A stretch of 8,793 nt of DNA from Desulfobacca acetoxidans (GCA_020723225.1 DYJG01000077.1:1-8793), one strand, 5' to 3'. Positions 1 to 6,069 are shown, counted from the stretch's first letter. Made by a program: numbers and translations. The notes: generated from the sequence alone by a model not told the origin.

Positions 1-1137
1 GAGGCTCACCAGCCATTCCGTCAAGTTGGGGACATAAGCGGTTCGCAGACGTTCATGAAAGTATGATGCATCCAATCCTTCCAGCTTGTAGACCGCCTGG
101 TCGGGAATGACAAAATTCAAGCGGAAGGCGATGAAGGTGAAGACGATAAAAAAACAGGCCCAGGCCAGCATGCGGGCGTTATCGTGATACCTGATCATGA
201 GGTATAGGGGTAAGAGACTGCCCAGAAGCAGGTGAACGAACCAGAAGTTCCACCAGTAAGGCCCGTAGAGGATTAGATCCAAAGCGGTGACGATATACAC
301 CACGTCCCATTGGTAGCTGATGAAGAAATGGAGGAACTCCAGGATCAGCATCACCACCAGGAGAAAGCGGACGGTATGGGCCAGAATATGAATGACCTTA
401 TCATCCCGCTTGAACATGAAAGTCAGGAGTACAATTAAAGCGCCGCCGGAGACCAGAGCGCTGATGATGAACAAAAGAGGGGTCAGGGTGCTGTTCCAGA
501 TGGGGCGGTTCAATAAAACCGCGAACACCGCGCCGTTGGAGCCATAAAAGAACAGGCCCACCGGGATGCTGAGAAGGGAGAGGCGGCGCACCCGCTGCTG
601 ATCCTGCAGCCGATCTTCCTCGCTGTAGGCGGTGCGGCCCAGGGCCAGGTACTGATAAATTTTTCTATTTTTTATCCCCGGATCCCGGGACCATTGAATG
701 ATCTCCTCCCGCAGCAGGTAATAGGTCTCCAAAATATAGATGACCAGCATGGCCACGGTGAAAACGACCATCCAGAAGATCATGGACTTGAAGCCCGGTG
801 TGATAAAAATTCGATAAAGGCGCAGGGGATGGCCCAGGTCCAGGGTGATAATGATTATCTCGGCCATAATGGTCACCACCACCGTGAAAGCCGATAAGGG
901 ACCGATGCCGGAAAAGATTTTGATCCTGAATACATAGGTCAGGATCGTAATCAGAAAAGCCCCGGCAGTTAATCCCAGAAAAAAGGTGTAAAGGGATACC
1001 CACAGCCCCCAGGGAATGTAGGAGCCGAGGGCCAATGTGGACTTTCCATGCACCAAGAAATTGATGAGGCCTACCGTGCCGATGATCAGCCCCAGGCCGG
1101 CAGTTCCTAACAGGGTCTTAAAGTATTTCTCATTCAT
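1..1137 (-). CDS. NrfD/PsrC-family quinone-interacting integral membrane subunit (3' end beyond window)
   Basis: This is a polytopic inner-membrane protein of the NrfD/PsrC/DmsC type. The family anchors an Fe-S partner and exchanges electrons with the quinone pool. 379 codons are open to the left edge with no stop, so the C-terminus (probably a few tens of residues) is missing. Family-like stretches are IPWGLWVSLYTFFLGLTAGA at residues 41-60, DLGHPLRLYRI at 100-110, and GAVFAVLLNRPIWN at 202-215 followed by a hydrophobic SALVSGGAL stretch at 226-234. Roughly eight to ten hydrophobic helices can be picked out, for example 9-29, 44-69, 118-138, 217-240, 255-274 and 322-343. The start at 1137 has an AAGGGAG ribosome site just upstream. 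It lies 66 bp downstream of the four-cluster Fe-S gene, the usual B-then-C order of complex iron-sulfur molybdoenzymes. The substrate is unknown because no catalytic subunit is visible; it may lie further left. The family call is strong, the specific complex (tetrathionate, polysulfide or another) is not. Confidence 0.9.
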   Translation of the reverse strand, partial: MNEKYFKTLLGTAGLGLIIGTVGLINFLVHGKSTLALGSYIPWGLWVSLYTFFLGLTAGAFLITILTYVFRIKIFSGIGPLSAFTVVVTIMAEIIIITLDLGHPLRLYRIFITPGFKSMIFWMVVFTVAMLVIYILETYYLLREEIIQWSRDPGIKNRKIYQYLALGRTAYSEEDRLQDQQRVRRLSLLSIPVGLFFYGSNGAVFAVLLNRPIWNSTLTPLLFIISALVSGGALIVLLTFMFKRDDKVIHILAHTVRFLLVVMLILEFLHFFISYQWDVVYIVTALDLILYGPYWWNFWFVHLLLGSLLPLYLMIRYHDNARMLAWACFFIVFTFIAFRLNFVIPDQAVYKLEGLDASYFHERLRTAYVPNLTEWLVSL

Positions 1138-1203
1138 CTGCGGCTCCCTTCTTTATTAATAAGTGATCAGATTTCCCCATGCAGGCTTCTTCGCATCTCT
1201 CTA

Positions 1204-1965
1204 TTACATCAGATAATAGACTGAAGGCCTCGTGCCCAGTTCTTCTTTGAGTCTGAACACCCGGGGTGAACCGATCATTTCGTAAACCAGGCTTTCAGGG
1301 TCGGTGCGATCCCCGAAAATAGTGGCCCGGCCGATGCACGAGGTGGTGCAGGCCGGCAGCATGCCCACCTTCAGGCGGTGCAGGCAGAAGTGGCATTTCC
1401 GGGCGTTGCCCACCGGTGAACCGTGGTCCCGCTCCGGCCATTTCTTGCCATATTCCGCGGCAGGATGCGCCTCGTAGCCGTTGGCCGCGGCTTTTTGGCC
1501 ATAGAGTTTGCCCGGCAATTCCGCAGTGTCGGCGGTGTACCATTCGCCGAAGTCCGAGGTGCGGGCCGCATAAGGGCAGGCCACCAGGCAGTAGCGGCAG
1601 CCGATGCAGCGGTTGTAGTCAACGATCACTACACCCTGCTCGGTCTTCCAGGTGGCGGTGACCGGACAGGCCTTGGTGCACGGCGGGTTCTGGCAATGCA
1701 GGCAAGGTCGAGGCACAAACCGCCGCCGCACCTGGGGATAGTGCCCGGTCTCTTCCTCCAGCACCACGCGATAAACCACCCCGGGGGGCAGTTTATTCTC
1801 CGCCACACAGCCAATGGTGCAGGCATGGCAGCCGATGCACTTGGCGATGTCAATGACCATGCCCCATTGGATATCCTGGGGTTTTTTCTTTAAGGCCCGC
1901 TTCAGGTCCCGCTGCATTCGGACTAGGGGGTCTTCCTGGGGTAATTCCTTTGCTGCCAGCGCCAT
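1204..1965 (-). CDS. Four-cluster [4Fe-4S] electron-transfer subunit (PsrB/TtrB/DmsB-like)
   Basis: This 253-residue ferredoxin-type subunit passes electrons between a membrane NrfD protein and a catalytic partner. All 16 cysteines expected for four cubane clusters are present and there are no others. They are C43/46/49/53 (CIGCHACTIGC), C88/91/96/100 (CLHCQNPPCTKAC), C120/123/126/130 (CIGCRYCLVAC) and C191/194/206/210 (CHFC, then an 11-residue gap, CTTSC). This matches the pattern of the DmsB/PsrB/TtrB family. The segment at about 136-188, between the third and fourth groups, is long and cysteine-free. No Tat signal is seen. The N-terminus is charged (KRALKKKPQ at about 22-30), so the protein is cytoplasmic or exported with a partner. 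The start at 1965 is fixed by a strong AGGAGG ribosome site. The gene begins 18 bp after the receiver gene and precedes the NrfD gene, so all three probably share one transcript from the sigma-54 promoter at 2413-2427. Confidence 0.93.
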   Translation of the reverse strand: MALAAKELPQEDPLVRMQRDLKRALKKKPQDIQWGMVIDIAKCIGCHACTIGCVAENKLPPGVVYRVVLEEETGHYPQVRRRFVPRPCLHCQNPPCTKACPVTATWKTEQGVVIVDYNRCIGCRYCLVACPYAARTSDFGEWYTADTAELPGKLYGQKAAANGYEAHPAAEYGKKWPERDHGSPVGNARKCHFCLHRLKVGMLPACTTSCIGRATIFGDRTDPESLVYEMIGSPRVFRLKEELGTRPSVYYLM

Positions 1966-1983
1966 AACAGCCTCCTTTTACTA

Positions 1984-2376
1984 CTAACCTATGGTTTCCC
2001 CATCCGGGTTGGCCAAATGCTCGCTGATGCTTTTTAACCAGAAACAGAGTTCCTCCACATCCAGTGGCTCCACCAAACAGGCCACCAGGTGGGAACCAAT
2101 AACTTCTTTCAATTCAGGGTGATAGGATAACTCGGACACCCCCAGCATTTGCAGTTGGGGGTGTGCCTTTCGCAAATTCCTGAGGAATTGGTGATTTACT
2201 TGCACGGAATCCAGATCGAGTATCACAACGACCTCGGGATACTTTTGGAGCTCATTTTCCAAGTCGTTAAGGGAATTGATGAGAGTGGCGGCGTAATCCA
2301 GCTCCTGCACCAGCGAATAGACGTTACGGCCAGGCCCTTTATCACCTGCCACCACCAGCACACCCGGTTTTTGCAT
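1984..2376 (-). CDS. Stand-alone degenerate CheY-like receiver domain protein
   Basis: This 130-residue single-domain protein with a receiver-like fold pattern is the first gene of the sigma-54-driven operon. Strand 1 is GVLVVAGD (5-12), strand 3 is VVVILDLD (49-56) with D54 at the phospho-acceptor position, strand 4 ends near S81, and strand 5 is LVACLVEP (97-104). The nearly invariant lysine before that proline (VKP in canonical receivers) is E103 here. The usual acidic pair after strand 1 is reduced to A10-G11-D12. Phosphotransfer is therefore doubtful and it may act as a protein-interaction module. There is no output domain. The start is placed at 2376 because GGGGAAGG lies just upstream and the sigma-54 promoter would initiate near 2401. 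A longer in-frame reading from 2436 would start upstream of the transcript and adds 20 cysteine/tryptophan-containing residues unlike a receiver N-terminus. Its role is unknown; regulation or maturation of the redox complex is inference. Confidence 0.8.
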   Translation of the reverse strand: MQKPGVLVVAGDKGPGRNVYSLVQELDYAATLINSLNDLENELQKYPEVVVILDLDSVQVNHQFLRNLRKAHPQLQMLGVSELSYHPELKEVIGSHLVACLVEPLDVEELCFWLKSISEHLANPDGETIG

Positions 2377-2379
2377 GCA

Positions 2380-2387
2380 CCTTCCCC
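2380..2387 (-). promoter_or_regulatory. Ribosome binding site deciding the receiver start
   Basis: GGGGAAGG on the minus strand lies 3 bases from the ATG at 2376 (about 6 from the GGGGA part). Its presence, together with the sigma-54 promoter just upstream, supports the 130-residue product rather than a 150-residue one. Confidence 0.7.
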
Positions 2388-2412
2388 ATCCAGAACTTTG
2401 CAAAAAAATAAG

Positions 2413-2427
2413 GCAAGGTTTGTGCCA
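2413..2427 (-). promoter_or_regulatory. Sigma-54 (-24/-12) promoter of the receiver/Fe-S/NrfD operon
   Basis: Read on the minus strand the site is TGGCAC-AAACC-TTGC, an exact match to the TGGCAC-N5-TTGC consensus of sigma-54 promoters with the obligatory GG-N10-GC spacing. The -12 base is about 2413, so transcription should start near 2401. That leaves a leader of about 25 nt before the receiver ATG at 2376. The neighbouring upstream gene encodes a sigma-54 activator with an intact GAFTGA loop, which makes a functional pairing likely. Confidence 0.87.
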
Positions 2428-2435
2428 TGCGCACA
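2421..2435. repeat. Inverted repeat TGTGC-N5-GCACA overlapping the -24 element
   Basis: TGTGC and GCACA flank a 5-bp centre, and the left arm lies inside the -24 box of the sigma-54 promoter. A protein bound here would block RNA polymerase, so it could be an operator. With arms of only 5 bp and partly imposed by the promoter consensus, chance is a real alternative. Confidence 0.3.
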
Positions 2436-2439
2436 ACCA

Positions 2440-2453
2440 TAAATAATTATTTA
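2440..2453. repeat. 14-bp A+T-only perfect palindrome upstream of the sigma-54 promoter
   Basis: TAAATAATTATTTA is perfectly self-complementary and sits about 13 bp upstream of the -24 box. Its core AATAATTAT recurs at 2621-2629. It could be a flexible or bent spacer helping activator looping, or a site for a nucleoid protein. Nothing in the sequence proves a function. Confidence 0.35.
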
Positions 2454-2665
2454 GGAAATTGTTTGGGGGGAAGTGTACGGACTAATGGTTCTCAGGTGAA
2501 GAACAGAAAGCTTTCGAGGCGGTTGAGAAAGTAATAGTAATTTCAGATAGTTCTAAAATATGTTTCAGCGCCCGGCGGCATGGGTGGTTCGACACAATTT
2601 ATACACAAAACCTATTTACGAATAATTATAGATGGTTCTCCGTGTATGAAAATCGGACACTGTCT

Positions 2666-2679
2666 TGCCAGATTGGGCA
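2666..2679. promoter_or_regulatory. Candidate activator-binding dyad 1 (TGCC-N6-GGCA)
   Basis: TGCC-AGATTG-GGCA is a dyad with a 6-bp centre, about 270 bp upstream of the predicted sigma-54 start. A second dyad with the same half-sites and spacer length occurs exactly 40 bp away. Sigma-54 activators typically bind paired dyads upstream of their promoters, so these are candidate enhancer sites for the adjacent activator. Confidence 0.45.
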
Positions 2680-2703
2680 CAATATGTCTTTGATAGAGCA
2701 CCC

Positions 2704-2721
2704 GATGCCTTATTGGGCATC
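2704..2721. promoter_or_regulatory. Candidate activator-binding dyad 2 (GATGCC-N6-GGCATC)
   Basis: GATGCC-TTATTG-GGCATC has 6-bp arms and contains the TGCC-N6-GGCA core seen at 2666-2679. It begins 2 bp past the activator stop codon, so it could also fold as a small hairpin at the end of that transcript. No T-run follows on the minus strand, which makes a rho-independent terminator unlikely. Confidence 0.45.
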
Positions 2722-2723
2722 AT

Positions 2724-4910
2724 TCAGTGAGTGGTGGGTTTGGAGATTTTATATCTCTTGAGGATGGCGTACACGGTGCTGCGGCTGATTCCCAGGCGTT
2801 GGGCCGCGAGTTTTTTATTCCAGCCGCACTCCTCCAAAATATTCAGCAGCAGATTAAGCTCCTGGTCAGCCATAGTGGGGGGTAAGCTGGTAGGGGGATG
2901 ATGGATAACCGAGGGCAAATCCCAGGTCTCCAATTGACTGCTCTTGGCCAGGACCACGGCATGCTCCACAGAGTTCTCCAGTTCCCTGACGTTGCCCGGC
3001 CAGGGATAATCCAGCAGGAGACGCATGGCCCCGGAACCGATCTCCCGGAGGTCCTTGCCCCGCTCCGCCGCGAAACGTTTGAGGAAGTAGAGGGCCAGCA
3101 AGGGGATATCGTTGCGGCGGTCGCGCAAAGGCGGCAGGTTAATGGGAATCACGTTGAGACGATAAAAGAGGTCCTCCCGGAAATTGCCCTTTTCCACCTC
3201 CTGCATCAAGTCTTTATTGGTGGCCGCCAGGACGCGCACATCCACGCTGATGGTCTTTTCTCCCCCCACCCGCTCAAACTTGCGGGTCTGCAACACCCGC
3301 AGCAGTTTAATCTGGGCCGGCGGTGGAATTTCCCCGATTTCGTCCAAAAAGACCGTGCCTCCGTCGGCCTGTTCGAAGCGCCCGGGCTTTTGCCGGGTGG
3401 CCCCGGTAAATGCCCCTTTTTCATGTCCGAAAAGTTCGCTTTCCAGCAGAGTTGCCGGGTAGGCGGAACAGTTGATCACCACGAAGGGTTTGGATTGGCG
3501 GGGGCTGAGGCGGTGGATGGCCCGGGCCGCAAGTTCCTTGCCGGTGCCGCTTTCCCCCTGGATCAGAACGGTGGCGTCGGAAGAGGCCACGTCTTCGATA
3601 AGCTTGTACACCACCTGCATCTTGGGGTCTTTGCCGATGAATTCGCCGAAGCCGGCCTGGGCTTCCACCCGGCCTTTGAGACTCCCCATCTCTTCTTCGT
3701 GCAAAATGGCCCGGCCCAGAGCCCCGGCGTTTTGTTTCAGGACCAAACCCACCCACTGAATCTGGTCACAGTTGCTGTGAAAGCATTCCGGGCAGGCGAT
3801 AATCGCCGCCCCCCGGATCTGATTATCCGTGAAAGGAATTAGGGTCTGGCACCCCGAGGTGGAAAAATCGGGGGTGATAACCGGCAGCTTCTTGACCAGT
3901 TCCCTAGGGATACTGCCGATGGCCAGGCCCGCCAGGGCGTCCCTGGCCGCCTGGATTAGCGGAGGATCTATGAAGATGGCGACGCCTTCTCCCTCGGACA
4001 CCAGAAAAAGCGTATCCTGAGCGCTATTTAAGGCCATCAAGGCGATGTGGGTGCACTGCAGGGCCTCCCGCAGCTTTTGCAGCAAAAACGCGCCCATCTC
4101 CTTTAAGGTGTAAAGAGCGCCCACCTCCTGGACAATTTGGCAGGCCGTCCGGGTCTGTCCGTAAGCACGTTCCAATTCCAGAGTCTGCTCTTCCAGGCGT
4201 CGGGTGTATTCTTCCTGGCGAGCCACCATCTGATTGAAGGACGCCGAAAGAACAGAAATTTCATCCTTGCCACTCACTTCCACCCGGATATTCGGCTCTC
4301 CCCGGTCAATCTCATGAGTGGCCGCCACCAATGCCGCCAGGGGCATAGTAATGCGCCGCACAAATAAAAGACCGCCCAATAATGCCAAGACCAGGAGTCC
4401 CAAGGTGATTAAACCGATCTCCCCCCATAATTTGAGCAATTGACCCCGGTAGTGGCTTTCGGAAAAACCCAGGCGCAAAGTTCCCGCTTTGCCTTCAAAG
4501 ATAGGCAGGGCAGTATCCAGGTAATGGTCTCCTTTCTGAGCTACGACCCGGCGAAATCCGGGTTGGACCGGGGAAACCGGTTGGTTGACTTCCAGGAGGC
4601 CGGCGGGCACACCCTGATCGAAAGTATGGGCCAGAATCCGTCCGTCTTTGAGGATAAACAGATAGGCCAGGGCCGGATGAATCCGTCGCTGCTGATCCAG
4701 CATCTTCTGAAGCCCCACCAGATCGTTGATGAGAATCCGGTCCGCAGCGTCCAGAGCGATGCCGTGGGCCAGGTTCTCCGACTGGCCCATCATCTCCTGG
4801 CGCAACGCACCGCTGTATCTGTGGGTGACGATACCGGCGATGGCCAGGCCGGTCAGAATCACGATGGCCGAAATGCTGGCCAGGAGTTTGCTTTTAAGGC
4901 TTGAAAACAT
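2724..4910 (-). CDS. Transmembrane sigma-54 transcriptional activator (Cache-like/HAMP/GAF/AAA+/Fis)
   Basis: This 728-residue bacterial enhancer-binding protein appears anchored in the inner membrane. TM1 is about 9-29, followed by a periplasmic Cache-like domain of about 130 residues (30-160; motif YLFILKDGRILAHTF at 83-97). TM2 is about 165-184, HAMP about 184-235 (P190, DE at 216-217), a coiled stretch about 230-255 and a GAF-like domain about 255-405. The AAA+ core carries Walker A GESGTGKE (452-459), GAFTGA (499-504, the sigma-54 contact loop), Walker B GTVFLDEIGE (518-527), FREDLFYRLNV (577-587) and WPGNVREL (637-644). A Fis-type HTH lies at about 698-720. All catalytic motifs are intact. 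There is no receiver domain, so it senses directly. The start at 4910 is preferred over 4997 because AAGGAA at 4918-4923 precedes it and TM1 follows directly. It overlaps the binding-protein gene by 17 bp, implying coupled translation. Cysteines C354, C373, C376 and C381 in the GAF-like region are unusual. The ligand is unknown. Confidence 0.93.
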   Translation of the reverse strand: MFSSLKSKLLASISAIVILTGLAIAGIVTHRYSGALRQEMMGQSENLAHGIALDAADRILINDLVGLQKMLDQQRRIHPALAYLFILKDGRILAHTFDQGVPAGLLEVNQPVSPVQPGFRRVVAQKGDHYLDTALPIFEGKAGTLRLGFSESHYRGQLLKLWGEIGLITLGLLVLALLGGLLFVRRITMPLAALVAATHEIDRGEPNIRVEVSGKDEISVLSASFNQMVARQEEYTRRLEEQTLELERAYGQTRTACQIVQEVGALYTLKEMGAFLLQKLREALQCTHIALMALNSAQDTLFLVSEGEGVAIFIDPPLIQAARDALAGLAIGSIPRELVKKLPVITPDFSTSGCQTLIPFTDNQIRGAAIIACPECFHSNCDQIQWVGLVLKQNAGALGRAILHEEEMGSLKGRVEAQAGFGEFIGKDPKMQVVYKLIEDVASSDATVLIQGESGTGKELAARAIHRLSPRQSKPFVVINCSAYPATLLESELFGHEKGAFTGATRQKPGRFEQADGGTVFLDEIGEIPPPAQIKLLRVLQTRKFERVGGEKTISVDVRVLAATNKDLMQEVEKGNFREDLFYRLNVIPINLPPLRDRRNDIPLLALYFLKRFAAERGKDLREIGSGAMRLLLDYPWPGNVRELENSVEHAVVLAKSSQLETWDLPSVIHHPPTSLPPTMADQELNLLLNILEECGWNKKLAAQRLGISRSTVYAILKRYKISKPTTH

Positions 4911-5871
4911 GCGGCTGTTCCTTGAGCAGGGCCAAACGCCGGTGCATGGACCGGATGGGCTCATACCACTCTTCTTTAAGAGGCAGGAAGCGGTCAATCA
5001 GAAGCCCGGCCAGAATTTTTTTGCCTTCCGGGTCCTGGTGCATGGTTAACAAAGCTTTTTGCAGCCGCTCCCGCTCTGCTGCGGCCAGGTGGCGGGAAGC
5101 CACCAGGGGTGGGATGCCGTAAGGCTCAGATTTCTTGATGATTCGGGTCTGAGAAGTGAAAACCGGGTTGGTGGCCTGATAATACTCCCACACAAGTCCG
5201 TCCACCGCCGCGGCCGCCACCAGACCTCGGGCCACCGCCAGGATAGAGTTGTCGTGGCTGTATGTGAAAATAGTTTGGCTGAAGAAAGTTTCCGGACGCT
5301 GGTTAAGATCCGCCAACCAATAGGTGGGAACCAGCCTGCCGGTGTTGGAATCCGGATCGGTGAAAGCAAATGTTTGACCCTTTAAATCCTGAAGATTCTG
5401 AAAGGGGCCGTTTCGATTGACAATCAAATACGATCGATAAAAGGAACTCCCCTGAACCTCCGGGACGGCCAGGGGAACGAAGCCGTAACGATCTTTCGCG
5501 GAGGCATAGGGGCCTGAGCAGATGAACGCCAGGTCGATCTCGCCATTCCCCAAAAGCTCATTGATTTCTCCATAAGTCTTGCGCTGCACGAATTCCAGGT
5601 CTTTATTCAATCTGCCGCCGATGTAAGCGAGAAGTTGCCGGTAGAGATCGAAGGTTTCTTTGGGGGAGATCATGGCCGCGACGGCCACCCGCAGAGGTTG
5701 CGTGGGAGAGGCCCGTTCCCCCGGCCGGGCTACGGGGACCGTCTTGGTGAAGTCCACCAAGACCGTATCGCTGTCGCTCCCGCAGCCGGAGCTCACGGCC
5801 AAAACCGCCAAAATGACCGTTAAGGCTAAGCTCCTGAATGACCGCGGCGGCACCAAGGGAATCGCCCCCAT
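4894..5871 (-). CDS. PhnD-like periplasmic substrate-binding lipoprotein, probable sensor component
   Basis: This 325-residue protein belongs to the PhnD (phosphate/phosphite/phosphonate-binding) class of periplasmic solute-binding proteins. The N-terminus has a hydrophobic stretch (about 14-26) ending in SSGC with C30 as the likely lipidated cysteine; the lipobox is imperfect (Ser at -3). Class features are GEIDLAFICSGPY (110-122), DLKGQTFAFTDPDSNTG (162-178), SHDNSILAVARG (205-216), AAVDGLVWEY (221-230) and IPPLVASR (253-260). H206 and D224 fall where PhnD proteins place ligand-contacting residues. No ABC permease or ATPase is adjacent. The stop overlaps the activator start by 17 bp, so a ligand-presenting partner of the activator's periplasmic domain is the best reading, comparable to the PhnD-like sensor region of TtrS. 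The start at 5871 lacks a clear ribosome site; TTG or GTG a few codons inside is possible. It is transcribed from the promoter at 5900-5928. Confidence 0.9.
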   Translation of the reverse strand: MGAIPLVPPRSFRSLALTVILAVLAVSSGCGSDSDTVLVDFTKTVPVARPGERASPTQPLRVAVAAMISPKETFDLYRQLLAYIGGRLNKDLEFVQRKTYGEINELLGNGEIDLAFICSGPYASAKDRYGFVPLAVPEVQGSSFYRSYLIVNRNGPFQNLQDLKGQTFAFTDPDSNTGRLVPTYWLADLNQRPETFFSQTIFTYSHDNSILAVARGLVAAAAVDGLVWEYYQATNPVFTSQTRIIKKSEPYGIPPLVASRHLAAAERERLQKALLTMHQDPEGKKILAGLLIDRFLPLKEEWYEPIRSMHRRLALLKEQPHVFKP

Positions 5872-5899
5872 TTTTTGAAATGGTATGAATTCTGCTTTT

Positions 5900-5928
5900 A
5901 TTATAACCGGTTATAAATCAAGAGACAA
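5900..5928 (-). promoter_or_regulatory. Sigma-70-type promoter for the lipoprotein/activator operon
   Basis: On the minus strand TTGTCT (5923-5928, 4 of 6 matches to the -35 consensus) is followed after exactly 17 bp by TATAAT (5900-5905, perfect -10). Initiation is expected near 5893, giving a leader of about 20 nt before the ATG at 5871. No equally good promoter is seen before the activator itself, consistent with a two-gene transcript. Confidence 0.75.
5901..5916. promoter_or_regulatory. 16-bp perfect palindrome over the -10 box, candidate operator
   Basis: TTATAACCGGTTATAA is a perfect palindrome covering five of six bases of the -10 and part of the promoter spacer. A repressor bound here would exclude RNA polymerase. 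A half-like AACCGGT recurs at 5943-5949 upstream. The regulator is not identified in this window. Confidence 0.55.
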
Positions 5929-6069
5929 GCTCCATCTATTCTTAACCGGTGCCGGGAGCTTTGACGGCGCTGCCTTGCAAAGAATTTTGCTTGACGATAT
6001 GCCGATTCCCTAAATTTATTGTAACCTTGGCATGGTCTGCGGTAACTATTCCTGTGGAGGGAATTAAGA

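Larger units (their letters stand above)
2428..2723. other. AT-rich regulatory intergenic region between activator gene and its candidate target operon
   Basis: About 296 bp without a convincing gene. It holds the area upstream of the sigma-54 promoter, in order of distance from it. First come the A+T palindrome (2440-2453) and a GTTCT-N7-AGAAC dyad (2488-2504, about -87 to -103 from the predicted start). Next is ATGGTTCTC at 2485-2493 repeated exactly at 2632-2640, 147 bp apart. Last are two TGCC-N6-GGCA dyads at 2666-2679 and 2706-2719. It is clearly more AT-rich than the flanking genes. No clear rho-independent terminator with a U-run follows the activator stop at 2724. Confidence 0.6.
5872..6069. 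other. Divergent intergenic region between lipoprotein gene and small plus-strand gene
   Basis: About 198 bp with no convincing gene. It contains the minus-strand promoter and palindrome, then GCAAA-GAAT-TTTGC (5977-5990, a 5-bp-arm dyad). TTGACG at 5991-5996 is a possible plus-strand -35, but the best-spaced -10 (ATTTAT, 6014-6019) matches only 3 of 6 positions. The plus-strand promoter is therefore uncertain. Confidence 0.5.

Noticed and set aside
665..1003. 112-codon minus-strand frame within the NrfD gene
   Set aside because: Wrong frame. The frame from 1137 gives a continuous NrfD-type membrane protein through this region.
2671..2694. Possible plus-strand sigma-54 promoter starting at TTGGGCAC
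   Set aside because: The GG and the downstream TTTGA are not at GG-N10-GC spacing, and no plus-strand gene follows.
2704..2721. Rho-independent terminator after the activator gene
   Set aside because: The 6-bp stem exists, but the minus strand continues GGGTGCTC without a T-run. It is better explained as one of two matched dyads.
2898..3842. 314-codon open frame on the plus strand opposite the activator gene
   Set aside because: It is antisense to a clearly conserved AAA+ gene, rich in H, G, Q and P with no domain pattern, and has no ribosome site. It is a by-product of GC-rich codon use.
4440..5049. Two overlapping plus-strand frames across the activator/lipoprotein junction
   Set aside because: Both are antisense to genes with strong domain evidence and show no coding signature or ribosome site.
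4894..5871. Phosphonate ABC transporter binding protein (uptake role)
   Set aside because: No permease or ATPase gene is adjacent, and the gene is translationally coupled to a transcriptional activator. A sensing role fits better, though uptake with distant genes is not excluded.
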